Source of the DNA: Sphingomonas cavernae
Lineage (GTDB): Bacteria > Pseudomonadota > Alphaproteobacteria > Sphingomonadales > Sphingomonadaceae
Length of the DNA: 64,000 nt
Assembly (NCBI RefSeq): GCF_003590775.1
Contig: NZ_QYUM01000003.1
Location: forward strand, 1,304,501-1,368,500
Direction: 5' to 3'
Under the pieces are notes generated by a model that was not told where the DNA came from, made no database searches, and saw nothing but the letters and a program-made list of their open reading frames with translations. Every line of letters begins with the position of its first letter. Position 1 is the stretch's first letter. The position numbers were made by a program, and so were the translations under genes. Positions 1-8,772 of the stretch are shown one piece after another.

Positions 1-647
1 TCGCAGTGGTTCGCGAAATTGCTGTCGACCACGCCCGGATGCATCACGTGCGAGACGATGCCGTCGTCCGCCACACGCCGCGCGAGTTCGCGAGCGAAGA
101 GCACGTTGGCGAGCTTGGCATGGCAATAGGCCGCCCCGCCGACAAAGCCCTCGGCAAAGGTCAGATCGTCCCAGTTGATCTCCGGGCAATGCTCATGACC
201 CGTGGACGACACCGCGACCACGCGCACCGCTCCCGGCGCCGATTGCGCGGCCGCCGCCCTGAGGCCCGGCATCAGCTTTTGGGTCAGCAGAAACGGCGCG
301 AGATGGTTGCCTGCGAAGGTCGCTTCATGGCCCTCGGGGGTGATCACCCGCTCTGCACATACACCACCGGCATTGTTGAGCAGCGCGTCGATGCGGGGCG
401 TTGCCCGCGCGATATCGTCCGCGACGCGCGCCACATCGGAGAGCAGAGACAGGTCGCCGCGGATCATGGTGAAGTCGGCATCGGGCAGTGCCCGCAATTC
501 GGCTTCTGCCTTGGCGCAGCGGGCGGGATCGCGGCCCACGCCGATCACGCGCCAGCCCTGCTGAAGGAGTTGGCGGGCCGCCGCTTTGCCGACGCCGGCG
601 CTTGCGCCAGTGACCACGGCCACCCGCTTTTCGGAGGTATCGCTCAT
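1..647 (-). CDS. Short-chain dehydrogenase/reductase, 3' end outside window
   Basis: NAD(P)-dependent oxidoreductase of the SDR superfamily, probably acting on an alcohol or carbonyl. Visible motifs are the nucleotide-binding TGASAGVG (residues 13–20), NNAG (91–94) and the catalytic Tyr174-x3-Lys178 pair (YCHAK). The layout resembles the longer retinol-dehydrogenase/WWOX-like SDRs. About 215 codons are visible; the C-terminus lies beyond base 1. The ATG at 647 overlaps the TGA of the MFS gene upstream (ATGA), so the two are translationally coupled in a TetR–MFS–SDR unit. The substrate is unknown. Confidence 0.85.
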   Translation of the reverse strand, partial: MSDTSEKRVAVVTGASAGVGKAAARQLLQQGWRVIGVGRDPARCAKAEAELRALPDADFTMIRGDLSLLSDVARVADDIARATPRIDALLNNAGGVCAERVITPEGHEATFAGNHLAPFLLTQKLMPGLRAAAAQSAPGAVRVVAVSSTGHEHCPEINWDDLTFAEGFVGGAAYCHAKLANVLFARELARRVADDGIVSHVMHPGVVDSNFANHC

Positions 648-1864
648 GCGGTCGCTCCTTGCATCATCGGTGGACGGCGTCCCAATGTCAGGAACAGGAG
701 AGCGCCGACCAATGTCGTGCAGGCGCTGAGCATCAGGAAGGGCGCATAGCTGTCCCATTGGCTGAGCGTATAGCTGAGCGTCAGCGCGCCAATCGCGGAG
801 CCGCCCGCAATCGCTGCCCCCACCAGTCCCAGAACCAGGCTGAAGACGCCAAGCCCGAAGCGCCGCGACACGAGATAGGCGGCAATGTCGCCTTCCGCGC
901 CCTGCGCCATTCCCATCAGCGCGACCGACATGGCGAGGACCAGCGTCGCGTCAAAGGGAGAGGCCATCAGCATCATGCCGATAGCGGGAGTTCCCAGTGC
1001 CAGCGCTGCGACATGATGCGGCTGTACCCGATCGAGCGACAATCCGCAGGCAAAGCGACCCGCAATGACGCCCATCGCGTAGATCGAGACGAGCCATGTC
1101 GCGGTCTGCGATGCCGCGCCGCTGTCCATCAGCACCAGCTTCATCTGCGCCGAGGCGAGGCCCTGCGGAATGTTCACCAGCACCATGCCGACGATCAGAA
1201 CCCAGAAGGCCGGGTTGCCAAGGATCACGCGGTAATCGCTGCCGTGGCTTTCCGCAGGCTCATGTACGACGTGCCTTTCGCCCACATGAGCGGGGGTCAT
1301 GGACACCGCCAGCAGACCGAAGGCGAGCGTTGCGACGCCAAGCACCAGATAGGCCGTCCGCCAGCCCTCCGCGTCAATCAACCAGTCGAGCATCGGTGCG
1401 AAAATAGCGCCCACCAGCGGTGGCCCCGTCATCACGATCGAGAAAGCAAGACCGCGCGCACGTTCGAAGCGCTCCGCGACGATGCGGGTGTAGACGGGCG
1501 AGGTGGTGAGTGTTCCGACGACGATCTGCAGGACGGCGATCGCGAAGAACGCTCGGATGTCGCCGGATTGAAAGGCGTAGGCGACATAGGCGATAGGGCC
1601 AGTAAGTACGCCGATCGCTGAGACGGCACGCACGCCGAACCGGTCGGTCAGGCGCCCGGTTATCGGCTGCATCACGATCATCAGAAGGCCGAAGCTGGCG
1701 AGCAAAGCGAACTGCGACCTGGCCCAGCCAAATTCGCCGATCAGTCGGGGCGCAAAGATGCTCGCGGTATAGGCGTTGAGGCCGATGCCGAAGCCGAGGC
1801 CCATCGTGGCAGCCAGGAGTGGCCGCCAATGTGTTCGCAACTCACCCCAATAGGCCGAAGCCAT
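644..1864 (-). CDS. MFS transporter
   Basis: Major facilitator superfamily permease, 406 residues, hydrophobic throughout in a 12-helix pattern. The loop 2–3 signature is visible as GRLTDRFG. The start is ATG 1864, preceded by a GAGGAGAAGAGG ribosome-binding site; an upstream extension to 1969 would overlap the tetR-like gene and has no such site. It sits 22 bases after the TetR gene and overlaps the SDR gene, so all three are likely one transcript. It probably imports or exports a small organic acid or catabolite; the substrate cannot be told. A second MFS gene of similar type is at 61525–62778. Confidence 0.85.
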   Translation of the reverse strand: MASAYWGELRTHWRPLLAATMGLGFGIGLNAYTASIFAPRLIGEFGWARSQFALLASFGLLMIVMQPITGRLTDRFGVRAVSAIGVLTGPIAYVAYAFQSGDIRAFFAIAVLQIVVGTLTTSPVYTRIVAERFERARGLAFSIVMTGPPLVGAIFAPMLDWLIDAEGWRTAYLVLGVATLAFGLLAVSMTPAHVGERHVVHEPAESHGSDYRVILGNPAFWVLIVGMVLVNIPQGLASAQMKLVLMDSGAASQTATWLVSIYAMGVIAGRFACGLSLDRVQPHHVAALALGTPAIGMMLMASPFDATLVLAMSVALMGMAQGAEGDIAAYLVSRRFGLGVFSLVLGLVGAAIAGGSAIGALTLSYTLSQWDSYAPFLMLSACTTLVGALLFLTLGRRPPMMQGATA

Positions 1865-1886
1865 CCTCTTCTCCTCTATTTTTTGT

Positions 1887-2546
1887 TCAGCGTGGCCGGA
1901 CCCCGTTGAGGAACAGGCGGACGGCAGTTCCAATCCAGTCTTCGATCTCGTCCTGGCGCATGGCCTCACCCGAGGCGAGAAGACGGACAGGGCCGCCGAC
2001 CACCATGCTCATGAAGACATTGGCTGCCATTTCGGGGCGCTCTACGCAAACCGCCCCGGCGCTATCGTGTCGGCGGAACAGATCGGTGAGAAAGTCGATC
2101 ACCGGCTTTGCGCCCTGCTCGTAGGACAGCGTGAAGATTTCGGGAAAGCGGTAGGATTCGGTGTTGATGACGCGCCGCAGCTTTAACCCCTCGGGCGTCA
2201 TCAGTTCGGCAATGCGCGTCCGGGCAACAGCGGCGAGCGTCTGCTCGAGATCGTCGCTTACCAGTGCATGCAATGCCGCAGGCGACATCCGGGTGCGCTC
2301 GATCGCCCGCTCGACCGTCGCAAGGAACAGCGCCGCCTTGTCCTCATACCGGGCGTAAATCGTGCGCTTGGTCATGCCGACCGCGGCAGCCACGCCCTCC
2401 ATCGTCGTCAGCTCGAAACCCCTGTCGAGAAACATGTCGAGCGCGATGTCCAGTAGCTCGGCCTGACGTGCCTGGGCCTGTTCGCGGGTAGGGCGGCCGG
2501 CGCGGCCTCTGGCCTCGGGGGCGATGGTTTCGATGCTTGCGTCCAT
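1887..2546 (-). CDS. TetR/AcrR-family transcriptional regulator
   Basis: 219-residue TetR-type repressor. The N-terminal DNA-binding domain is clear (helix-turn-helix about residues 48–67, TTMEGVAAAVGMTKRTIY), followed by an all-helical ligand-binding region with no recognisable ligand signature. A basic, Arg/Pro-rich N-terminal tail precedes the HTH. It is the first gene of a minus-strand TetR–MFS–SDR unit and is divergent from the LuxE-like gene, with a 90-base shared promoter region (2547–2636). Position suggests control of both directions; the inducer is unknown. Confidence 0.9.
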   Translation of the reverse strand: MDASIETIAPEARGRAGRPTREQAQARQAELLDIALDMFLDRGFELTTMEGVAAAVGMTKRTIYARYEDKAALFLATVERAIERTRMSPAALHALVSDDLEQTLAAVARTRIAELMTPEGLKLRRVINTESYRFPEIFTLSYEQGAKPVIDFLTDLFRRHDSAGAVCVERPEMAANVFMSMVVGGPVRLLASGEAMRQDEIEDWIGTAVRLFLNGVRPR

Positions 2547-2581
2547 GTCGGGGCTTGCGCTCTCTGCCGAATCGTGAATAA

Positions 2582-2593
2582 TGAAACGTATCA
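2582..2593. promoter_or_regulatory. Candidate TetR operator (imperfect palindrome)
   Basis: TGAAACGTATCA is a 12-base palindrome with one mismatched pair (core ACGT). It lies in the shared 90-base region between the divergent tetR-like and luxE-like genes. Small GAAACGT-type palindromes are common operators for TetR proteins. This is inference from position and symmetry only. Confidence 0.35.
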
Positions 2594-2636
2594 GGTGCTA
2601 TTAATGCAATCCGGCAAAACGAGCAAGGAGCAAGTG

Positions 2637-3989
2637 ATGGGAGAGGCGGCGGATCGGCTTACCGGACTGGCGAGTTCGGACGACAGGTTCAACATCCCTT
2701 ATGCGGAACTGCGCGCGCTCCAGGTCGAAGCGCTCAACGAACGATTTCAGGAGAACAAGGGCACGATCAAGCTGCTTTCCCACCGAGCCCGCGAAGCGGG
2801 GCTTTCGGAGGTGCGTTCGCTCGACGACGCGGTGCAACTGCTGTTCCCGCACACCGCGTACAAAAGCTACCCGGAAAACTGGCTGCTCGAAGAGCGCTGG
2901 GACAAGCTCACCAAGTGGCTCAGCACGATTTCGGCGCATCCCATCCGCCCGATCGACATGGAGGGCATTGCCGATGTCGATGACTGGATCGACCGGCTTC
3001 AGGCAGCCGGCCATTTCATCTCCTGCTCCAGCGGCACCACCGGAAAGTCGGCGATGCTGATCGCCTCGCAAAAGGACATGGACTGGTCGAAGACCGACAC
3101 GGTCAACGTCTTTTCCTGGGGATCGGGCGTGCAGCCACGGCGTGACCGCAAGATCATGGGCCTGGCGCCGGTTGCCAAGGTGCCGAAGAACGAGGTCATC
3201 GGCGAGGCGCAGCGCGAAGCCTTTGGCGACCCGACAAAGGAGCCCTTCCATTATCCCGTGCCCGCGATCACCGTCGGTTCGCTCACGCGGATGGTCGTGC
3301 TCCGCAAGGCGATCGCCGACGGCACCGCGCGCCCCGGCGACATCGCCGAGTTCGAGCAGACCTCACGCGAACGGCAGGAGGCGATGGACCGCGCGGTCGA
3401 CATCGCCGCGGACGAGATGATCGCCCACCGGCACGACAAGCTCTACATCGCGGGTATGTGGAACGCGCTCTATCAGGTCGCCAGGGCCGTCCGCGAACGC
3501 GGCTACAGCGCGAAGGACTTCGACCCCGACAATTGCATCTATATCGGCGGCGGCTTGAAGCGCGCGCAACTGCCCGAGGACTATCAGCAATTCGTCCACG
3601 AGACCTTCAACATCCCAGAAGGGCGCCACTTCCAGAATTACAGCATGCAGGAACTCAATTCGGGCATGCCCAAGTGCCGCGAGGGCAACCGCTACCATGT
3701 GCCGTCGTGGATCGTGCCGATGATCCTCAACAAGGACGGCGACGCGCTGCTGGCGCACGACTATGATGGCGAGGTGGAAGGCCGTGCCGCGTTCTTCGAC
3801 CTTTCGCTCGATGGCCGCTGGGGCGGTGTGATCACCGGCGACAGGATCTCGCTCGACTACGGCCCGTGCGCCTGCGGAAATGCCGGTCCGTCGATCCGTG
3901 ACAATATCGCCCGCTATGCCGACCTTGAAGGTGACGACAAGATCGGCTGCGCGGGCACCGTCGATGCTTATGTGAGAGGTGTGGCATGA
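2637..3989 (+). CDS. LuxE-like acyl-protein synthetase / acid-activating enzyme
   Basis: 450-residue member of the adenylate-forming LuxE/PaaK-like group. In the bioluminescence fatty-acid reductase, LuxE activates an acid as acyl-AMP and passes the acyl group to a cysteine for LuxC. The adenylate-binding loop is visible as SSGTTGKS at residues 131–138; cysteines near the C-terminus (CACG, IGCAG) are candidates for acyl transfer. The start is ATG 2637 with AAGGAG at 2625–2630; a longer GTG start at 2574 is possible but lacks such a site. It overlaps the LuxC-like gene by ATGA. No luciferase genes are nearby, so a metabolic role in reducing a carboxylate is more likely than light. Confidence 0.75.
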   Translation: MGEAADRLTGLASSDDRFNIPYAELRALQVEALNERFQENKGTIKLLSHRAREAGLSEVRSLDDAVQLLFPHTAYKSYPENWLLEERWDKLTKWLSTISAHPIRPIDMEGIADVDDWIDRLQAAGHFISCSSGTTGKSAMLIASQKDMDWSKTDTVNVFSWGSGVQPRRDRKIMGLAPVAKVPKNEVIGEAQREAFGDPTKEPFHYPVPAITVGSLTRMVVLRKAIADGTARPGDIAEFEQTSRERQEAMDRAVDIAADEMIAHRHDKLYIAGMWNALYQVARAVRERGYSAKDFDPDNCIYIGGGLKRAQLPEDYQQFVHETFNIPEGRHFQNYSMQELNSGMPKCREGNRYHVPSWIVPMILNKDGDALLAHDYDGEVEGRAAFFDLSLDGRWGGVITGDRISLDYGPCACGNAGPSIRDNIARYADLEGDDKIGCAGTVDAYVRGVA

Positions 3990-5407
3990 ACGTGATGGAA
4001 AAGAAGCCCGAGGCCGATGCCGTCGTGGAGCCGATCCGGGTCAACCATTTCGTCCGCGGCAAGCTGGTCTCGGGCGACGCGATAACGCACCGTTCGCGCG
4101 ACCTTGGCGTCGATTTCGTGACGCCCGAAATTGACCTCAACGCTCTCGTCGCGCCGCGCTCCGAATTGCCGCCGCTGCTCGACGTTCCGACCAGTGAGAT
4201 CATCGACTTCCTCGTCGAAGCCGGCCAGCGGATGGACTTCGAGACCAATCCCTATCTGCAGGAAGCGCTCGAGCACACCGTCAAGGTCAACCCGCTGCCG
4301 CAGCGCGTGGTCGAGAATCTGTTCCGCCGCGCCAAGCATTTCCTGACGCGCGAAGGGCTGATGTGCAGCATAGAATCCAGCTTCCTGAATCCGGCAGCGC
4401 TCGATGGCTGGATCGAACGCACCGACATGCGTGGCAACAAGGGCGCACTGCGCGCCTTCCCGCCGCGCATGGTGCACATGCTTGCGGGCAATTCACCGAC
4501 GGGGTGTATCTCGTCGATCGCGCAAGGCGCGCTGGTGAAGGCGATCAACGTCTTCAAGATGCCGTCGAGCGATCCGTTCACCTGTGTCGCGATGCTGCGC
4601 ACCATGGCCGATGTCGATCCCGACCATCCGGTGGTCCGTTCGATGTCCGCGGTCTATTGGCGTGGCGGCGACGAGCGGATCGAGGGCACGCTCTATCGCC
4701 CGCAATATTTCGACAAGATCGTGGCCTGGGGCGGCGGTGACGCGATCCGCAACGTCATCAAATATATCGGGCCGGGCATCCAGATGGTATCGTTCGATCC
4801 CAAAACCTCGATCTCGATGATCGGGCCTGAAGGCTTCGAATCCGCTGAACTGATTGATGAGGTGGCCGATGCCGCGGCGACCGATGTTGCGACGATGAAC
4901 CAGGAGGCATGCCTCGCCAGCCGCTTCATCTTCGTCGAAGGCGAGCGGGAGGGCGTCGAGACATTCTGCGCCCGTTTGCAGGAGCGGCTCGGCGTCGATC
5001 GTGAAACCGCATCGGCGGTAGCGCATCCCCTTCCCGTGGAAGTGCGCGACGAGATCGAGATGCTCCAGCTCATGGAGGATGACTGCAAGGTCTGGGGCAA
5101 GGCGGACGGCCGTGGACTCGTGATCCTGACCGACGAACCCGTTGATTTCCATCCGAGCAACAAGACCGCGAACGTCGTTCATGTGAACTCGCTCGATGAT
5201 GCGATCCGCTACGTAAATGTCGCGACGCAGACGATCGGCATGTACCCGCCCGAAAGAAAGCGGGCGATGCGCGACCGGCTGGCCAGCGCCGGCGCCCAGC
5301 GCGTGGTCCGGCTCGGCGGCGCCGCCAAGCATGTGATGGGCGGCGCGCATGACGGTATGCTTCCGCTGCAACGTTTCGTGCACTGGATGAGCGACGAGGA
5401 CGCCTGA
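3986..5407 (+). CDS. LuxC-family acyl-CoA/acyl-protein reductase
   Basis: 473-residue reductase of the LuxC family (aldehyde dehydrogenase fold), which reduces acyl-CoA or acyl-enzyme to aldehyde with NADPH. The active-site cysteine is present as Cys309 in NQEACLASR, matching the catalytic Cys context of LuxC proteins. Length is close to the usual 480. The ATG overlaps the LuxE-like stop codon, so the pair is co-translated. The LuxCE pairing and a following SDR (5512) suggest acid to aldehyde, then alcohol, or the reverse use as a dehydrogenase. The natural substrate is unknown and may not be a fatty acid. Confidence 0.8.
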   Translation: MNVMEKKPEADAVVEPIRVNHFVRGKLVSGDAITHRSRDLGVDFVTPEIDLNALVAPRSELPPLLDVPTSEIIDFLVEAGQRMDFETNPYLQEALEHTVKVNPLPQRVVENLFRRAKHFLTREGLMCSIESSFLNPAALDGWIERTDMRGNKGALRAFPPRMVHMLAGNSPTGCISSIAQGALVKAINVFKMPSSDPFTCVAMLRTMADVDPDHPVVRSMSAVYWRGGDERIEGTLYRPQYFDKIVAWGGGDAIRNVIKYIGPGIQMVSFDPKTSISMIGPEGFESAELIDEVADAAATDVATMNQEACLASRFIFVEGEREGVETFCARLQERLGVDRETASAVAHPLPVEVRDEIEMLQLMEDDCKVWGKADGRGLVILTDEPVDFHPSNKTANVVHVNSLDDAIRYVNVATQTIGMYPPERKRAMRDRLASAGAQRVVRLGGAAKHVMGGAHDGMLPLQRFVHWMSDEDA

Positions 5408-5511
5408 GCGATATCTGGTCGCACCGGGCACGGTTGGGGCCAAAACATTTTACAGCGACACGTCACCGCGCAATCACGTGCTGAAATATCGGCAAGTGGG
5501 AGGAGCGGATC

Positions 5512-6267
5512 ATGACGCTGAGTCTGTCGGGCAAGGTTGCACTCGTCACGGGCGCGTCGTCGGGCATCGGCGAGGCGGCGGCGCTCGCGCTTGCGGAAGC
5601 GGGGGCGAGCGTTGCCGTCTCCGCACGGCGCGCCGACCGGCTTGCCGATCTGGTCGCACGGATCGAAGCTGCTGGCGGCAAGGCGCTGGCGCTGGCGGGC
5701 GATGTCGCGGTGGAGGCCGAAGCGACCATGGCAGTCGCGGATACGGTTGCCCGGTTGGGGCGCATCGACATCCTCGTCAATTCGGCGGGCGTCATTCAGG
5801 CGGGCGGCGTCGAAAGCCTGCCGCTGGACGAGTGGCGGCGCGTCATCGATATCAACCTGCTCGGCACGCTTTACACGTGCAAGGCCGCGATCGGCCCGAT
5901 GAAGGCGCAAGGGGGTGGGGACATCATCAACATCTCCTCGACCGCAGGCCGCCGCGCCGCGGGTCTGTTCGGCCCCTATTCGACCAGCAAGTTCGGGCTC
6001 ACGGGCCTTACCGAGGGGCTGCGGCAGGAGGTCGGCGGCGCCGGCATCCGCGTCGCCATCGTTGAGCCGGGCGCGACCGAGACCGAGGTCGCGGCCGGCA
6101 TAGGCGATCCCACGATGCGCGCCGCGATGCAGCAGCATGTCGGCAAGGACGGGGCGATGCAGCCGTCCGACATCGCTGACGCGATTGTTTTCATTGCCTC
6201 CCTGCCTCCGCGCGCAAATGTCTCTCAAATCCTGATAAGGCCGACCATCGATACGGCAGCCATGTAG
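5512..6267 (+). CDS. SDR family oxidoreductase
   Basis: 251-residue classical SDR. TGASSGIG (about residues 13–20), NSAG and YSTSK (Tyr-x3-Lys) are all present. Asn-Ser-Ala-Gly replaces the more usual NNAG. The ATG 5512 follows GGGAGGAG. It lies 104 bases after the LuxC-like gene on the same strand and ahead of the MFS gene, so it may interconvert the aldehyde or alcohol formed upstream. The C-terminus (QILIRPTIDTAAM) matches the YdfG/clavaldehyde-reductase-like SDR branch. Confidence 0.85.
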   Translation: MTLSLSGKVALVTGASSGIGEAAALALAEAGASVAVSARRADRLADLVARIEAAGGKALALAGDVAVEAEATMAVADTVARLGRIDILVNSAGVIQAGGVESLPLDEWRRVIDINLLGTLYTCKAAIGPMKAQGGGDIINISSTAGRRAAGLFGPYSTSKFGLTGLTEGLRQEVGGAGIRVAIVEPGATETEVAAGIGDPTMRAAMQQHVGKDGAMQPSDIADAIVFIASLPPRANVSQILIRPTIDTAAM

Positions 6268-6339
6268 TGCGGCTGCGTTTCGGCAGGACCGGGCGCCGTT
6301 GACCAGGAGACGCTTTGGCCGGCACGAGAGGAGAGCTGC

Positions 6340-7704
6340 ATGGCAGAAAGTATCGTTGCGGAGGATGGCCTCCGCACGGAAAGCGTCGTCCCTGCGCGGG
6401 CGGAGGATCGCCTCCCGGCTTTCCCATATCGCGCTTACGTCCTGTTTGTATCGGTGCTGGTCGGTGCGTGCAGCACGCTGGATCGGCAGATCCTTACCAT
6501 GCTGGTCGAGCCCATCCGCAAGGAGTTCCAGCTAAGCGACCAGCAGGTCGGCCTGCTTACCGGGCTTGCCTTTGCGCTGGTCTATGTACTTGCCGCCATT
6601 CCGGCCGCACGGCTGGCCGACCGCTGGTCGCGGCGCGGCGTGGTCGCACTCGCGGTATCGGCATGGAGCTTCATGACCGTCGTCTGCGGTTTCGCCCAAA
6701 GCTTCGTTCAGTTGTTTCTCGCGCGCGTGGGCGTCGGGCTTGGCGAGGCGGGCGGCAGCGCACCCATACAGGCTCTGATCAGCGACTATTTTCCACAAAA
6801 ACAGCGCGGTACGGCACTTTCCATTTATTTGCTGGGATCGCCGATCGGCATGGGCGTGGGGCTGGCTTTTGGCGGCTGGGCGCTTGCCGAATATGGCTGG
6901 CGCTGGGCCTTCATCCTGGCGGGCATTCCAGGGCTCATCATCGGCCCGCTCGTATATTTCACGATCCGCGAAGTGCGCGCAGGGCTGGCCGACGGCGTCA
7001 AGCAGACCTTTGCGCAGCCTCCCTTCGGCGAGACGATCCGGACGCTCTGGCGTATCCGCACGCTGCCGCTGATGATGCTTGCGGCAACCGTGCAGGCGCT
7101 GATCGGCATGGGGATGCACGCCTGGATCCCCGCCTTTATCGAGCGGTCGCATGGCCTGGGTTCGGTCGAAATAGGCGCGAAGCTGGGCGCGTTCGTCGCC
7201 ACAGGCTCGATCCTCGGTCACATCTGCGGCGGGCCGCTCGCCGATATTCTTGGGCGTCGTGACATACGCTGGCATCTCTGGACGCCCGTGATCGCAGGCC
7301 TGCTGGCGGTGTGCGCGGCGGCACTCGCCTTTACGGGGCCCGTCGATTACGCTTTCCCGCTATTGGGCATTCAGGTTTTCCTGACGGGGCTGTTCGCCGC
7401 GCCGATGATCTACATCTGCACCACGCTGGCGCCGGTCTGGGCGCGCGCAACATCCGCAGCCTGCTCGATGTTCATCATCAACCTGATCGGTCTCGGTCTT
7501 GGTCCGGTGGCGATCGGCAAGCTCAGTGATCTGCTGAGGCCGAGCTATGGCGATGAATCGCTTCGCATGGCGCTGCTCTGTTCGCTCGTCGTCGTCATTC
7601 CGGCGGCGCTCTGCTTCCTGCTCGCCAGCCGCACTTACAAGGCCGATTTCGAAGCCGCCCGCATACGCCTCGGCGAGGCGTCGCTGCCCGCAATGCGCCA
7701 CTGA
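6340..7704 (+). CDS. MFS transporter (spinster-like)
   Basis: 454-residue major facilitator permease of the kind widespread in sphingomonad catabolic clusters. After a 26-residue hydrophilic N-terminus come 12 predicted membrane helices; ARLADRWSRR is the loop 2–3 signature. It carries an early Asp-Arg in helix 1 (STLDRQI), as in spinster-like carriers. The start ATG 6340 follows GGAGAG. It is followed at 17 bases by the DUF1330 gene, so 6340–10247 is probably one transcript. Substrate unknown, likely an organic acid. Confidence 0.85.
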   Translation: MAESIVAEDGLRTESVVPARAEDRLPAFPYRAYVLFVSVLVGACSTLDRQILTMLVEPIRKEFQLSDQQVGLLTGLAFALVYVLAAIPAARLADRWSRRGVVALAVSAWSFMTVVCGFAQSFVQLFLARVGVGLGEAGGSAPIQALISDYFPQKQRGTALSIYLLGSPIGMGVGLAFGGWALAEYGWRWAFILAGIPGLIIGPLVYFTIREVRAGLADGVKQTFAQPPFGETIRTLWRIRTLPLMMLAATVQALIGMGMHAWIPAFIERSHGLGSVEIGAKLGAFVATGSILGHICGGPLADILGRRDIRWHLWTPVIAGLLAVCAAALAFTGPVDYAFPLLGIQVFLTGLFAAPMIYICTTLAPVWARATSAACSMFIINLIGLGLGPVAIGKLSDLLRPSYGDESLRMALLCSLVVVIPAALCFLLASRTYKADFEAARIRLGEASLPAMRH

Positions 7705-7721
7705 ACCGAAGGAGCAACACA

Positions 7722-8024
7722 TTGCCCGCCTACATGATCTTCACCCGGGACGGCCCGGTGTTCGACCAGGCCGAGATGGATACCTATAGCAGCAGCAACC
7801 GCAGCCAGGCGAGTAATTTCGTTCAGAAATATGGCCTCAAGCCACTCGCCGTTTATGGCGCGATGGAGGCTTTTGAAGGCGAAGCACCGGACGGCATCAT
7901 CATTCTGGAGTTCCCAAGCGCAGATGATGCGCGGGCCTGGTACAACAGCCCTGAATATCAGGCGGCGGCCGAGCATCGGAAGAAGGCAGCGAACTACCGC
8001 GCTGTGCTGGTCGAGGGAATCTAG
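7722..8024 (+). CDS. DUF1330 family protein
   Basis: 100-residue dimeric alpha/beta-barrel-like (ferredoxin-like) protein of family DUF1330. The DUF1330 pattern is visible: an N-terminal beta strand, GAMEAFEG, the EFPSADDARAWYNSPEYQ segment and the terminal strand. It uses a TTG start at 7722 with GAAGGAG upstream; the internal ATG (7734) would delete the first beta strand. Such proteins occur in catabolic operons without a fixed function. It is 15 bases from the next gene. Confidence 0.8.
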   Translation: MPAYMIFTRDGPVFDQAEMDTYSSSNRSQASNFVQKYGLKPLAVYGAMEAFEGEAPDGIIILEFPSADDARAWYNSPEYQAAAEHRKKAANYRAVLVEGI

Positions 8025-8039
8025 GAGAGGGGGCGAGGA

Positions 8040-8756
8040 ATGGCAGTTTTTGTTCTCGTGCATGGCGGTGGGCATGGCGGTTGGTGCTACCAGTTCGTCG
8101 CGCGGCGGCTTCGCGCTGAAGGCCACGAGGTCTATACGCCGTCGCTGACCGGTCTTGCCGAACGCGAGCATCTGCTCTCGCCCGACATCGATCTCGATAT
8201 GCAGATCACCGATGTTGTGAAGCTGCTCCACTTCGAGGATCTGCGCGACGTCATTCTGGTCGGCCACAGCTATGGCGGCATGGTCATCACCGGCGTCGCC
8301 GACCGCGCTGCAGACCGGATCGATCATCTGGTCTATCTCGATGCGGCCAACCCGGTGAACGGCCAGTCGCTGGTCGATGTCGCCGGACCGTTGATGCTTC
8401 TTGCGCGGCAAATGGGTCGGGTCGTGGACGGGGTGGAACTGGTGCTTTTCCCGGGTAATGACCCGATGAGCTTCTATGGCGTCACTGATCCCGATCTTAT
8501 CGAGTGGATGAAACCCAAGCTGACGCCGCACCCCTGGAAGTGCTTCGAACAGAAGCTGGTGCTGGACAATGAGGACGCGCTCTGGGCCATCCCCCGGTCG
8601 CACATCATTTGCACGTCCACCATCGACGGCCGCGACATCGAGGCGCTGAAGGCAACGAGCGACGGCCGCGTCTGGGACATCGATACGGGTCATGACCTGA
8701 TGATCACCGAGCCGGAAGCAGTCACCGGCTATCTGCTCAAAATCGCAGCGCTTTGA
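8040..8756 (+). CDS. Alpha/beta hydrolase (esterase-like)
   Basis: 238-residue alpha/beta-hydrolase fold protein. HGGGHGGW (oxyanion region, residues 8–15), nucleophile elbow GHSYGG with Ser77 and catalytic His218 in TGHDLM are visible. The short, lidded form resembles the plant methylesterase/hydroxynitrile lyase branch, often annotated as salicylate esterase-like. The start ATG follows GAGGAATGG-type purine-rich sequence. It probably hydrolyses an ester or small acyl conjugate in the cytoplasm; no signal peptide is present. Confidence 0.8.
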   Translation: MAVFVLVHGGGHGGWCYQFVARRLRAEGHEVYTPSLTGLAEREHLLSPDIDLDMQITDVVKLLHFEDLRDVILVGHSYGGMVITGVADRAADRIDHLVYLDAANPVNGQSLVDVAGPLMLLARQMGRVVDGVELVLFPGNDPMSFYGVTDPDLIEWMKPKLTPHPWKCFEQKLVLDNEDALWAIPRSHIICTSTIDGRDIEALKATSDGRVWDIDTGHDLMITEPEAVTGYLLKIAAL

Positions 8757-8772
8757 ACGGCGAGGGGAAATC

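Noticed and set aside
2637-5407. A bioluminescence operon
   Set aside because: Only LuxC/LuxE-like genes are present. No luxA/luxB follow, and the LLM protein at 51070 is an ordinary F420/FMN-type enzyme far away on the other strand.
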